A stretch of DNA of 64,000 nucleotides. It comes from CBDCUF01 sp965222525 (GTDB taxonomy: Bacteria; Pseudomonadota; Alphaproteobacteria; Rickettsiales; UBA8987). Each line of letters opens with the position of its first letter. The stretch's first letter is position 1. Position numbers and translations under genes: made by a program. Under the pieces are notes generated by a model. It saw only the letters and a program-made list of their open reading frames with translations, did no database searches and had not been told where the DNA came from. The stretch spans positions 1,054,001-1,118,000 of the forward strand of contig OZ244955.1 in the NCBI GenBank assembly GCA_965222525.1. Direction: 5' to 3'. Shown here piece by piece: positions 8,516-16,447 of the stretch.

Positions 8516-8715
8516 TAAGGCAAATTTTTTCAGAAAAAGTGAAAATTTTTAGGGAGGGGGGTAAATAATCTCTGTTTATCAGTATGTTATGAGGGGGGGC
8601 AAATTTGATTTTTTTGAATTTTCTTTTCTTCTGGACTCCTCAACCCTAGAATACCTTTAAAAAATACAGAATTTTGAACTCTATTGTTTAACATCAGATG
8701 TTTATGTTACGACTC
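8516..8715. other. AT-rich intergenic stretch with short G runs
   Basis: Between the promoter of the 635-aa gene and lipB no gene is apparent. There are two G runs (six near 8552, seven near 8593) and an ATTTTTTCAGAAAAA-like segment just upstream of the Pho-like box that is also found next to the second copy of that box near 27975. Confidence 0.5.
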
Positions 8716-9345
8716 TCATTCTTCCCAAATCCTTATAAACTCTCTCCTCAACACATCATCCAGTTGATCCATAGTTACATCAACTCCAAGTGCTTTTAAT
8801 GAAGTAACGCCATGTTCCCTGATGCCACAGGGGACTATGCCAGTGAAATGCGATAAATCGGGGGAAAGGTTTATTGCAATACCGTGATAGGATACCCATT
8901 TGCGTAGCCTTATACCGATTGCGGCTATTTTCTGCTCGTTATCGCCATTTACTACCCATATACCAACCCGCCCATTACGCCTCTCGCCCTTGACCCCGAA
9001 TGCTGCAAGGGTACGGATAATCCATTCTTCCAAATCATAAACAAACTGCTTTATATCAGGTTGATTATAGCGCTTCTTCAGATTCAGCATAACATACGCT
9101 ATCCTTTGTCCGGGCCCGTGATAGGTATACTCCCCGCCCCGCCCCGCCTGATATACCGGAAACCTGTCCGGCTCCAGCAAATCACCACTATGCGCCGAAC
9201 TACCGGCAGTATAAAGCGGCGGATGCTCCAGTAGCCATATCGTCTCCTGCTGTTTGCCTGCAATAATCCCTGCTACCCGTTCTTTCATAAAACGCAGCGC
9301 ATCCGGATATTCCACCAAATCACTAACTTTCCATTCAATATCCAT
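8716..9345 (-). CDS. lipB: lipoyl(octanoyl) transferase
   Basis: Moves the octanoyl group from acyl carrier protein to lipoyl domains of pyruvate and 2-oxoglutarate dehydrogenases, the first step of lipoate attachment. 209 residues. Signature RGGEYTYHGPGQ at 69-80; catalytic pair Lys139 (KIAAIG) and Cys173 (VPCGI). It starts 27 bases from a divergently transcribed membrane-protein gene, so both promoters must overlap. No ribosome-binding site is obvious. Confidence 0.96.
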   Translation of the reverse strand: MDIEWKVSDLVEYPDALRFMKERVAGIIAGKQQETIWLLEHPPLYTAGSSAHSGDLLEPDRFPVYQAGRGGEYTYHGPGQRIAYVMLNLKKRYNQPDIKQFVYDLEEWIIRTLAAFGVKGERRNGRVGIWVVNGDNEQKIAAIGIRLRKWVSYHGIAINLSPDLSHFTGIVPCGIREHGVTSLKALGVDVTMDQLDDVLRREFIRIWEE

Positions 9346-9372
9346 AATTTATGGATTATACTTTGTATCATT

Positions 9373-9801
9373 ATGTTCTGGCTAGATAAAACAGCATGGG
9401 GAAAAGCGGCTTATAATACCATGTGGTGCCTGGCGGGATGCTCTATTGGCGATTTTGGGACTATATTGCTGTTCCAGCATTACTACCCGTCGGCAAATGT
9501 CATGCTGGTTATGACACTAGCGATAATCGCAGGATTGCTCACAAGCATTATTCTGGAAACTGTCATACTGAAATTCAGGGAGAAATGGACTCTGCGTAAA
9601 AGCCTCGCCACTGCGCTGGGAATGAGCCTTATATCAATGATAGCAATGGAAATTGCGATGAATATTACCGACTATCTTATGACCGGCGGGGCGATTATAA
9701 ACTGGAAGACAGTTGTCCCAATGCTTCTGGCCGGTTTCCTTGCCCCCCTGCCATACAACTACTGGCGGCTGAAAAAACACTCCGCCTCATGTTGTCATTG
9801 A
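9373..9801 (+). CDS. DUF4396-like inner-membrane protein
   Basis: 142 residues with about four membrane helices (around 12-32, 38-62, 78-100 and 110-128). The opening YNTMWCLAGCSIGDFGTIL resembles the conserved start of DUF4396 proteins, a family of unknown function; assignment is from memory of the motif, not a search. The extreme C-terminus is HSASCCH, a possible metal-binding tail. It is divergent from lipB and converges on sodB. Confidence 0.7.
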   Translation: MFWLDKTAWGKAAYNTMWCLAGCSIGDFGTILLFQHYYPSANVMLVMTLAIIAGLLTSIILETVILKFREKWTLRKSLATALGMSLISMIAMEIAMNITDYLMTGGAIINWKTVVPMLLAGFLAPLPYNYWRLKKHSASCCH

Positions 9802-9824
9802 AGCAATATAAAAACTATTTCAAG

Positions 9825-10421
9825 CTACCCCATATTTGATGTGGCGAAGTCCCAGTTTATAAGGTTGTTAAGGAAGGTTTCGATATAGTTGGGACGAGCA
9901 TTCTGATAGTCTAGGTAATAGGCATGCTCCCACACATCCATTGTAAGCAGGGGTATTTGGCCATGCACCAGAGGTGTATCTGCATTGGCAGTTTTGGTGA
10001 CCTGTAACTTTCCATCCGCACCAATAACTAGCCATGCCCAACCACTACCAAATTGTGTTGCACCGGCAGTCTTAAACTCATCCCTGAACTGCTCCACGCT
10101 ACCGAAATCCTCAGTTATCTTGTCCAGCAACGCGCCGGAAGGCTCACCACCGCCTCCAGGGTTCATAGAATTCCAGTAAAATGTATGATTCCACACCTGT
10201 GCAGCATTATTAAAAATCCCCGCTTTACTCGCATCACCGGCAGTTTCCCGTATAATATCCTCTAGGGATTTATCTGCCAGGTCAGACCCCTCTATCAGAT
10301 TGTTCAGGTTGGTCACATAGGCATTGTGGTGCTTACCATAGTGGAAGCTTAAAGTGTTGGATGAAATATGCGGTTCAAGCGCATCCTGTGCATAGGGTAA
10401 ATCCGGAAGTGCTACTGGCAT
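9825..10421 (-). CDS. sodB: iron superoxide dismutase
   Basis: Converts superoxide to oxygen and hydrogen peroxide. The start at 10421 follows an AGAGGA ribosome-binding site and gives MPVALPDLPYA, the usual SodB opening, 198 residues; the open frame extends 15 codons upstream without merit. Metal ligands are His27, His79, Asp162 (DVWEHAYY) and His166. Gln75 in AAQVWNHTFYW is the residue typical of the iron rather than manganese form. No export signal, so cytoplasmic. Single gene. Confidence 0.96.
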   Translation of the reverse strand: MPVALPDLPYAQDALEPHISSNTLSFHYGKHHNAYVTNLNNLIEGSDLADKSLEDIIRETAGDASKAGIFNNAAQVWNHTFYWNSMNPGGGGEPSGALLDKITEDFGSVEQFRDEFKTAGATQFGSGWAWLVIGADGKLQVTKTANADTPLVHGQIPLLTMDVWEHAYYLDYQNARPNYIETFLNNLINWDFATSNMG

Positions 10422-10493
10422 TTTCCTCTCCACTGTTGAAATAACCGAGGAACAAGATATCGCCAAGTACTTCTAATATCAAGAGGGTAATTT

Positions 10494-10949
10494 TTACATA
10501 GATTTTTCTGCTTTGAACTTCCGGGCGGCGCGCTCAATTTTCTTCTCAAAATAACGCTGGATATACTGGTTGATAATATCAGCGGTGACTGGTCGGACAA
10601 TAAAACCGTTAGCGCCCGCTATACGTGACTCCAATATATTTTCTTGTGTAGCTTCTTCGGAAATAATGACAGCAAAGACATATGGATTGATGTCATGTAT
10701 CCTGTCCAGTACACGGTATGAATCCAGTTCTTCTCGTCCAGTCGCCAGAAATACCAGATCCGGCGCCTGATTACGGTAATACAACTCACGATATGCCCTT
10801 ATCGCATTCTTCTCTGAATCAACAAAGAAAAAATCTCGCTTTTCCTTCATCCTAAATTCATCTGAAGTCAGTATGCCACGGATTTCTACCTTAGAACTGC
10901 TATTGTTTTCCACAAACATCGCAGAAAAAATGTGACATTCATTGTTCAT
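10494..10949 (-). CDS. receiver-domain-like protein lacking the phospho-acceptor aspartate
   Basis: 151 residues. From about residue 40 the pattern follows a CheY-type receiver: FFVDSEKNA (acidic start), PDLVFLATGREELDSY where the acceptor Asp of LVFLD is Ala69, VFAVIISEEA for the switch Ser/Thr strand, and GANGFIVRPVTAD where the conserved Lys is Arg119. With both the phosphorylated aspartate and the lysine changed it should not work as a normal phosphorelay receiver. The first 35 residues are an unassigned extension. There is no output domain; the C-terminal tail is basic (KKIERAARKFK). Likely a pseudo-receiver acting by protein contact. Confidence 0.75.
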   Translation of the reverse strand: MNNECHIFSAMFVENNSSSKVEIRGILTSDEFRMKEKRDFFFVDSEKNAIRAYRELYYRNQAPDLVFLATGREELDSYRVLDRIHDINPYVFAVIISEEATQENILESRIAGANGFIVRPVTADIINQYIQRYFEKKIERAARKFKAEKSM

Positions 10950-11115
10950 AATATCCCGCCCTGATTTTGCCTGCAGTTCAGTTGATTAAGTGCATGACAT
11001 GGCAACTTATACGCTAGCGAGAGACTTTTCTACAAAAACTTTATGAGAAAATTTTTGTTTTCACATAGCAATGTATCATGAAAACAACAGTTTATAGGTA
11101 GGATAAACGTAGGTG

Positions 11116-11829
11116 TTACTCAAGCCAGAAGGCCATAACACAGGATTTCTCTGTACCGGATAATTTATATGCGCTTGACGTTATACAATCTCCGGCAGTA
11201 GCGCCTGTTCCTTGCTCCGCAACTACATTGCCGGTTGCCGCCAGGCCGTCATCGGCTTTTTTATCGATTGCAGCTGCATCCTCTGCTTTCAATATTGGAT
11301 TGGTAAACGCTGTGCCGGCAGCATTGGAAGCTGCAAATTCCACACGGTTACCATTTTTGCCATATCCGGCTCCTATAGTGCCGTCTATAAAACGGTAACC
11401 AGCGTTAGGATCCAGTGTAGAAATGGGAAGATTTTCCCCGACAGAAAAAGTACCACTACCAGAATAAGACTCTTCCAACTGCCCATCCAGTGATAGATGC
11501 TGCCATAGGCGTAGATCTTCTCCGCCCGTGCCAACCAATCCATCGCCATTACCGTTGGCAGTGCTTCCCCAATAGCTTGTAGCATCTACCATATCGCCTG
11601 GTAGTGAGTTATATTTTGCTTCAAAATTATAAATAGCAATCCTGAGATTTTCTATATCACTTACAACTGATACGAGACGGGTGTTACGAATGATTTTCTG
11701 TCCTGCAATTACGGTTACTACCAATAATCCCAATATAATGAACACTATACTCATCTCAAGCAGGGTAAACCCTGCTTTTGTGTTTGCTAAATTGCACTTG
11801 TTGTTCAGATTGTTACGGTTTGCGTTCAT
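11116..11829 (-). CDS. type IV pilin-like / type II secretion pseudopilin
   Basis: Prepilin with a 20-residue leader ending in Gly, followed by FTLLEMSIVFIILGLLVV: the prepilin-peptidase site (G/F, with Glu at +5) and the hydrophobic stalk helix. 237 residues. The rest is a Gly/Asn/Thr-rich globular head with two cysteines close to the C-terminus (GDCITS and KSCVMAF) that probably form a disulfide loop as in type IV pilins. No other pilus or secretion genes are in the window, so it is an orphan here. The gene is preceded by an AT-rich region. Confidence 0.88.
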   Translation of the reverse strand: MNANRNNLNNKCNLANTKAGFTLLEMSIVFIILGLLVVTVIAGQKIIRNTRLVSVVSDIENLRIAIYNFEAKYNSLPGDMVDATSYWGSTANGNGDGLVGTGGEDLRLWQHLSLDGQLEESYSGSGTFSVGENLPISTLDPNAGYRFIDGTIGAGYGKNGNRVEFAASNAAGTAFTNPILKAEDAAAIDKKADDGLAATGNVVAEQGTGATAGDCITSSAYKLSGTEKSCVMAFWLE

Positions 11830-11912
11830 AGGAAGGCTTATATACTTAATGAATTATACGCAAACAAAACAAAAGATGAGCGGTAAGCCAAGCTTCTCCA
11901 GCCAACAGAATA

Positions 11913-12074
11913 TTAATTTCTCTTACCTTTATAAAACTTTATCCTTTCTGAAACCCGCTTGTTGCACAGCATAACGTAAGGGGCTTGCCCTTCCACGTCA
12001 TGGTGGTGTGTGCGGTTATACTCACGTATATCAGGTTCCGAGGGAGCTTTCAGTTGTGATAATGGAGTTGCCAT
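11913..12074 (-). CDS. small hypothetical protein, 53 aa
   Basis: A short open frame with a plausible ribosome-binding site (AGGGA, six bases before the ATG). It begins 31 bases after the ygfZ stop on the same strand and may be its operon partner. The peptide MATPLSQLKAPSEPDI... is His-rich in the middle (RTHHHDVEG) and ends in a basic helix-like segment (RVSERIKFYKGKRN). No signal peptide or membrane segment. Not recognised; it could be a spurious frame. Confidence 0.45.
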   Translation of the reverse strand: MATPLSQLKAPSEPDIREYNRTHHHDVEGQAPYVMLCNKRVSERIKFYKGKRN

Positions 12075-12105
12075 TTTTAATCCCTGCCATCAAATTGTGC
12101 TCCAG

Positions 12106-12939
12106 TTAGTATAGTATTTTTAATTCACAGTTTCCAGCCCTAATTGAAAAATTTTTATTTTCCGCTTGACTTATTGCATCAATTTCGAGCAGGACAACCC
12201 CCTGTGATCCAATGCCAGAGCGGGTTTTACCTATGGTTTTGTCGTCAATTTTTATGTCGGTTCCGGATGAAGGAAACTTGTCGTCTGACTGAACAGTTTG
12301 AGCACGAAAGATTTTTTTGCGGACAGCTCCACGGTGTTTTGAGCGGGCGGTAACCTCCTGCCCGACATAGCAGCCCTTGTCAAAACTGATGGCATTCAGT
12401 TCATCCATATTATATTGCAGGGGGAAGGACTGCTCGGAAATCATATCCTTTTCACCTTCCGGGATGCAGAGAGATATTCTTGTTTTATCGTATATTGTCA
12501 GGGGGACTTCATGCAGGTTGTCAGCTAGTTTTCCTTCTTCAACAATCATACGTAGCGGCATATCGGAATGGCGCGGGTCGCACATTGCCTCGGGGATACT
12601 ATCAGGCGAGCCACCAATAACCGCCAGAATGTCATACTTATCGCTTATGTTTTTTATCTCTATTTTCGACCGTAATTTATACATATCCAGCCGATTTATC
12701 AGGTCATCGGTACGGCTTGCTGCACAATCCAGGATAAGGTTTTCTCCCTGTTTTATAACAAAAAAATCAAACAGGAACTTACCTTGCGGGGTTAGGATTA
12801 GCGAATAAATAATTGGATTATTATCGGAAAGTTTGTTTATATCATTGGTGATTATACCCTGCAGGAAATCCGCACAATTCTCACCGCTAACTTTAACTAA
12901 TCCACGGTCAGAGAGTTTTATGTATTTTGGGTTGTTCAT
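12106..12939 (-). CDS. ygfZ: YgfZ-family folate-binding protein for iron-sulfur enzymes
   Basis: Folate-dependent helper in the repair or maturation of iron-sulfur proteins, including the tRNA-methylthiolase MiaB; related to the glycine cleavage T protein. 277 residues from the ATG at 12939. The signature KGCYVGQEVTAR near residue 187 with its essential Cys is intact. The frame runs 13 codons further up (MLKRVQHDKWNVF), but those codons lie in and beside a palindromic element A, so the internal ATG with GGAA upstream is preferred. Confidence 0.93.
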   Translation of the reverse strand: MNNPKYIKLSDRGLVKVSGENCADFLQGIITNDINKLSDNNPIIYSLILTPQGKFLFDFFVIKQGENLILDCAASRTDDLINRLDMYKLRSKIEIKNISDKYDILAVIGGSPDSIPEAMCDPRHSDMPLRMIVEEGKLADNLHEVPLTIYDKTRISLCIPEGEKDMISEQSFPLQYNMDELNAISFDKGCYVGQEVTARSKHRGAVRKKIFRAQTVQSDDKFPSSGTDIKIDDKTIGKTRSGIGSQGVVLLEIDAISQAENKNFSIRAGNCELKILY

Positions 12940-12953
12940 AAAAACATTCCATT

Positions 12954-13101
12954 TGTCATGCTGAACTCGTTTCAGCATCTATCTTTCAAATTACTTGTGA
13001 CTGGCATGTGGCAAGTATAGTTTTCAAAATATAACATCAGGTCTTTACCATCAGCATCAGGTTCCTGGAGAAATGGATCCTGAAACAAGTTCAGGATGAC
13101 A
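12954..13101. repeat. palindromic element A, copy 1
   Basis: About 148 bases bounded by TGTCATGCTGAAC and its inverted partner GTTCAGGATGACA. The inner part has a degenerate form of the family core (AGTATAGTTTTCAAAATATA; others read CTTATCAAAATACAAA). It lies between ygfZ and rdgB, both on the minus strand, and its left arm reads LKRVQHD in the ygfZ frame. Confidence 0.85.
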
Positions 13102-13128
13102 ACCGTTGTAGCTTTCCTATTTTATCTG

Positions 13129-13767
13129 CTAAAAACAGCTAGTTATCAGCTTATTAAACGCATCGGCACGGTGGCTGATTTTATGCTTCTCCGATGGAGG
13201 CATTTCACCGAAAGTAATATTATGGCCTTCGGGAATGAAAATCGGGTCATAGCCGAAACCCTTATCTCCCTTTGGCGGGAAGGTTAAATGGCCATGTACA
13301 TGCCCCTCAAACTGTTCGGTATGCATATTCGGCCAGGTCAGCGATAATGCGCAGGTGAAATTCGCCGCATAGTCATTCTTTTTGGCCTCCTCACTCATCT
13401 CGAAGGCATCCCCGCTTTTGCCTGCAATCATCTCCTCCACCGCCAACTGCACCCGCTTCATTGCCTCGGAAAAATCCTTGCTCTCCCCAGCCCAGCGGGC
13501 GGAATATATTCCGGGCGCACCATCCAGAATCTTCACACATAGTCCGGAATCATCTGCCAGCGCAGGTAATCCGGTTTTTTCAGTAAAATAGCGGGATTTT
13601 ATACCGGCATTTTCAAGAAAGCTGCTGCCATTTTCTTCCGGCTCGTCGAGGTCAAACTCATCCCCGCCTGCAACTTCCACGTCATAAGGCCTGAGCAACT
13701 CGGAAATCTCCCGAATTTTCCCCTTATTGTGACTTGCGATAACCAGTTTTTTTTCGGTAAATTTCAA
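13129..13767 (-). CDS. rdgB: XTP/dITP diphosphatase (non-canonical purine NTP pyrophosphatase)
   Basis: Hydrolyses XTP, dITP and dHAPTP to monophosphates and so keeps deaminated purines out of DNA. 212 residues. Motifs in order: SHNKGKIREI at 12-21 (nucleotide binding), PALADDSGL near 68-76 (metal-binding Asp pair), and GDKGFGYDPIFIPEG near 166-180. It starts one base after the ilvC stop and is probably translated from the same message. A palindromic element A lies just beyond its stop. Confidence 0.96.
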   Translation of the reverse strand: MKFTEKKLVIASHNKGKIREISELLRPYDVEVAGGDEFDLDEPEENGSSFLENAGIKSRYFTEKTGLPALADDSGLCVKILDGAPGIYSARWAGESKDFSEAMKRVQLAVEEMIAGKSGDAFEMSEEAKKNDYAANFTCALSLTWPNMHTEQFEGHVHGHLTFPPKGDKGFGYDPIFIPEGHNITFGEMPPSEKHKISHRADAFNKLITSCF

Positions 13768-13768
13768 A

Positions 13769-14788
13769 TCAGGCGACCTTTTTGTCTACCAGCTTGTTCT
13801 TGCCAATCCACGGCATCATGCCGCGCAACTTTTCACCTACCTGCTCGATCTGGTGCTTGGCGGATTCCTCACGCCATGCCTTGAGTTTAGGTGCTCCATC
13901 TTTACTGTCACCGATAAATTCACGGGCAAACTCACCGGATTGAATCCGTGCCAGAACCTCTTTCATAGTCTTGCGGGTTTCATCGGTGATAATCTTCGGG
14001 CCAGTCAGGAAGTCGCCATATTCTGCGGTATTGGAGATAGAATAACGCATATTGGCCATCCCGCCCTCGTAAATCAAATCGACAATCAGTTTCATTTCAT
14101 GCAAACATTCGAAATAGGCCATCTCCGGCGGATAACCTGCATCTACCAGTGTTTCGAATCCGGCCTGCATTAAAGCTGTCACCCCACCACATAACACCGC
14201 CTGTTCACCGAACAAATCAGTCTCACACTCATCCTTGAAGGTGGTTTCAATAATACCGGAGCGTCCGCCACCTACCGCAGAAGCATAGGAAAGCGCCACA
14301 TCCAGTGCCCTGCCGGAAGCATTCTGCGCTACCGCCACCAGGCACGGCACGCCGCCACCCTTGACATATTCCCCGCGAACCGTATGTCCTGGCCCTTTCG
14401 GCGCAACCATAAATACATCCAGATCAGCCCTTGGCTTGATAAATTCAAAATGGATATTGAATCCGTGCGCAAAGGCAAGAGCCGCACCCTGCTTTATATT
14501 CCCGTCAATTTCATTATTATATAAGTCTGCCTGAAACTCATCGGGAGCCAGTATCATAACCACATCGGCATCCTTCACCGCTTCGGCAGGCTCTTTCACC
14601 TCAAAACCCGCATTTCTGGCTTTCTCGGCACTTGCAGAGCCGGCGCGCAGCCCGATAGTAACATTGGCTACACCACTATCCTTCATATTGAGCGCATGTG
14701 CATGTCCCTGGCTGCCATAGCCAATCACCACCACATTTTTCGACTTTATCAGTTCCAGATCCGCATCTGCATCGTAATATACTTTCAT
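13769..14788 (-). CDS. ilvC: ketol-acid reductoisomerase, class I
   Basis: Second step of branched-chain amino acid synthesis: rearranges and reduces acetolactate or acetohydroxybutyrate with NADPH and Mg2+. 339 residues, the short class I form. Rossmann loop GYGSQGHAHALN at 24-35; later KGPGHTVR and the ECETDLFGEQ helix with the metal-binding Asp and Glu. Preceded by a purine-rich GGAACAG stretch. It follows ilvH on the same strand with a palindromic element B filling the 236-base gap, and runs into rdgB. Confidence 0.97.
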   Translation of the reverse strand: MKVYYDADADLELIKSKNVVVIGYGSQGHAHALNMKDSGVANVTIGLRAGSASAEKARNAGFEVKEPAEAVKDADVVMILAPDEFQADLYNNEIDGNIKQGAALAFAHGFNIHFEFIKPRADLDVFMVAPKGPGHTVRGEYVKGGGVPCLVAVAQNASGRALDVALSYASAVGGGRSGIIETTFKDECETDLFGEQAVLCGGVTALMQAGFETLVDAGYPPEMAYFECLHEMKLIVDLIYEGGMANMRYSISNTAEYGDFLTGPKIITDETRKTMKEVLARIQSGEFAREFIGDSKDGAPKLKAWREESAKHQIEQVGEKLRGMMPWIGKNKLVDKKVA

Positions 14789-14830
14789 TTTCTGTTCCTT
14801 TTTGAATTTACTTTACAAAATAACGTGCAC

Positions 14831-15013
14831 TGCCCCTCCCGCTTGCGGGAGGGGCAGAAAATCTGCGCAATCTGTGATTGCCAGATTTTCAGGGAGGGAA
14901 TGGTGAGGTAGTGGCTGTTGGCCTTTGGCCGTTAGCTGTTGGTATTCCCCCACCAGAAATCTTACGAAATCAAAGATTTCGAGATTTCTTGCCTCCCCCG
15001 CAAGCGAAGGAGG
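14831..15013 (+). repeat. palindromic element B, copy 1
   Basis: Starts with the hairpin CCCCTCCCGC-TTGC-GGGAGGGG and ends with CCTCCCCCGCAAGCG...GGAGG. Inside are AAAATCTG...CAGATTTT (inverted pair), GGGAGGGAATG, a central block TGGCTGTTGGCCTTTGG, then CCCCCACCAGAAAT, a variable stem and GATTTCTTGCC. It sits between ilvH and ilvC; its right edge lies a dozen bases from the 3' end of ilvH. Confidence 0.85.
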
Positions 15014-15024
15014 TTCTCAGCACA

Positions 15025-15594
15025 TCATCCCTCCCCACCAACCTTGATATACTCCGCGCCCTTGGAGATGGCGGTAACACCGGTGCGGCATACCTCCCTG
15101 ACTCCAAGCGGCTTCATTAACGCAATAAATTTATCAACTTTCTCCGGCATATCGGAAAGCTCAAAAATAAACGATTCCGGCGTAGAGTCAATGGTTCTTG
15201 CACCGAATCTTGTCGCCAGTTTTATCGCCTCGAAATGCTTGTCCTCATCATCACTTACCACCTTGACAAGCCCGACCTCCCGCTCGATATGCGGACTCTC
15301 GACAGTCAGGTCACGCACCTCATATACCGGTACAATCTTCTCCAGAAGCGCCATAATCAACTCGATAGTATGTTGTTCACCGTTGGTAATCAGGGTGATA
15401 CGGGACAGGTTGCGTTCATGGTCAACCTCGCTTACGGTAAGGCTTTCAAGGTTATATCCCCGCGCCGAAAACAGCCCGATAACCCGCGCCAGTACACCAA
15501 ATTCATTATCCACCAGCACCGCAATCGTATGCTTCTGCTTTTTCTCATGCGTATCGACGATTTCATAAGTCGAAAGTTTGTTGATATCCTTCAT
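15025..15594 (-). CDS. ilvH: acetolactate synthase small (regulatory) subunit
   Basis: Regulatory subunit of acetohydroxyacid synthase; its ACT domain mediates valine feedback and stimulates the large subunit. 189 residues. The ACT domain begins near residue 21 (KHTIAVLVDNEFGVLARVIGLFSARGYN), with the valine-site region intact, and the C-terminal half follows (VEREVGLVKV-like block with HIEREVGLVKV). The large subunit ilvI/ilvB is not next to it: the upstream neighbour is pdxH. The last residues, VGGEG, fall at the edge of element B. Confidence 0.95.
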   Translation of the reverse strand: MKDINKLSTYEIVDTHEKKQKHTIAVLVDNEFGVLARVIGLFSARGYNLESLTVSEVDHERNLSRITLITNGEQHTIELIMALLEKIVPVYEVRDLTVESPHIEREVGLVKVVSDDEDKHFEAIKLATRFGARTIDSTPESFIFELSDMPEKVDKFIALMKPLGVREVCRTGVTAISKGAEYIKVGGEG

Positions 15595-15685
15595 ACCCCA
15601 CGCTTTTACCCGATATAATATGATTATACAATGGCTTATTGTCCCTTAAGTTGTATAGAAAATAGGCATTGTTACTGACGCTGAT

Positions 15686-16303
15686 TTAAGGATATAAAAA
15701 CTCACTATCCCATAACGCCGTATTCTCATCATTTTCTATTCGCTTATAAAGCAGGCGGTAATGTAAACGGTGTTCCATATGCTGCCAGAATTCGATGCGG
15801 TTGGGAATGACACGATATCCGCCCCAGAATGGCGGGCGGGGAACCGGTGCATCGGCAAATTCTTCCTCCATTTTCTTTACTCTCTGTTCCAGTATGGAAT
15901 AATTCTCAAGCGGTTGTGACTGTTTGGATGCCCATGCGCCAATCTGGCTGCCACGGCGGCGGCTGGTGTGATAGGTATCAGATTCACTTTCATCCACCTC
16001 TTCTACCTTGCCTTCTATTCTCACTTGTTTCCCTAGTGCCTCCCAGTAGAAACATAATGCAGCATGGGGGTTATCTTTAAGCTCATCTCCTTTACGGCTA
16101 TTCTTGTTAGTAAAAAACACAAAACCGCGTTCATCAAAATTTTTAAGCAAAACAAACCGGCATGAAGGAGCAAAACTATTCCCATCCTGAGCACATGTAG
16201 CCAGTGCCATAGCGTTAGGCTCTTTTATATCGGTACAGGATTTAGCCTCATCAAGCCATTTGCTAAAAACTTCCAGTGGGTTTTCTTTGCCTGTGGGGAA
16301 CAT
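15686..16303 (-). CDS. pdxH: pyridoxamine/pyridoxine 5'-phosphate oxidase
   Basis: FMN-dependent final step of pyridoxal 5'-phosphate synthesis and salvage. 205 residues. Conserved blocks: NAMALATCAQDG, SCRFVLLKNFDERGFVFFTN, ENYSILEQRV region and the C-terminal RPPFWGGYRVIPNRIEFWQ with HRLHYR, where the family usually has HRLHDR. The Tyr for Asp change at that site is unusual but lies outside the FMN-binding core. Single gene. Confidence 0.95.
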   Translation of the reverse strand: MFPTGKENPLEVFSKWLDEAKSCTDIKEPNAMALATCAQDGNSFAPSCRFVLLKNFDERGFVFFTNKNSRKGDELKDNPHAALCFYWEALGKQVRIEGKVEEVDESESDTYHTSRRRGSQIGAWASKQSQPLENYSILEQRVKKMEEEFADAPVPRPPFWGGYRVIPNRIEFWQHMEHRLHYRLLYKRIENDENTALWDSEFLYP

Positions 16304-16447
16304 ATTTATTTCTCTCTTATTTTTCTATCTGCAAATTCCTACCACAAAGTAAATATTTATCAAACAACGAATTTTTTGGTTTCATTTTACAAAACTATGG
16401 AATAGATACTAGCACTTAGGCTATTTTGATTTACAAGCGGTTTTAGC

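Noticed and set aside
12940..12978. Longer N-terminus of ygfZ (MLKRVQHDKWNVF)
   Set aside because: It is translated from the arm of an A element; the internal ATG has a better ribosome-binding site and matches the family start.
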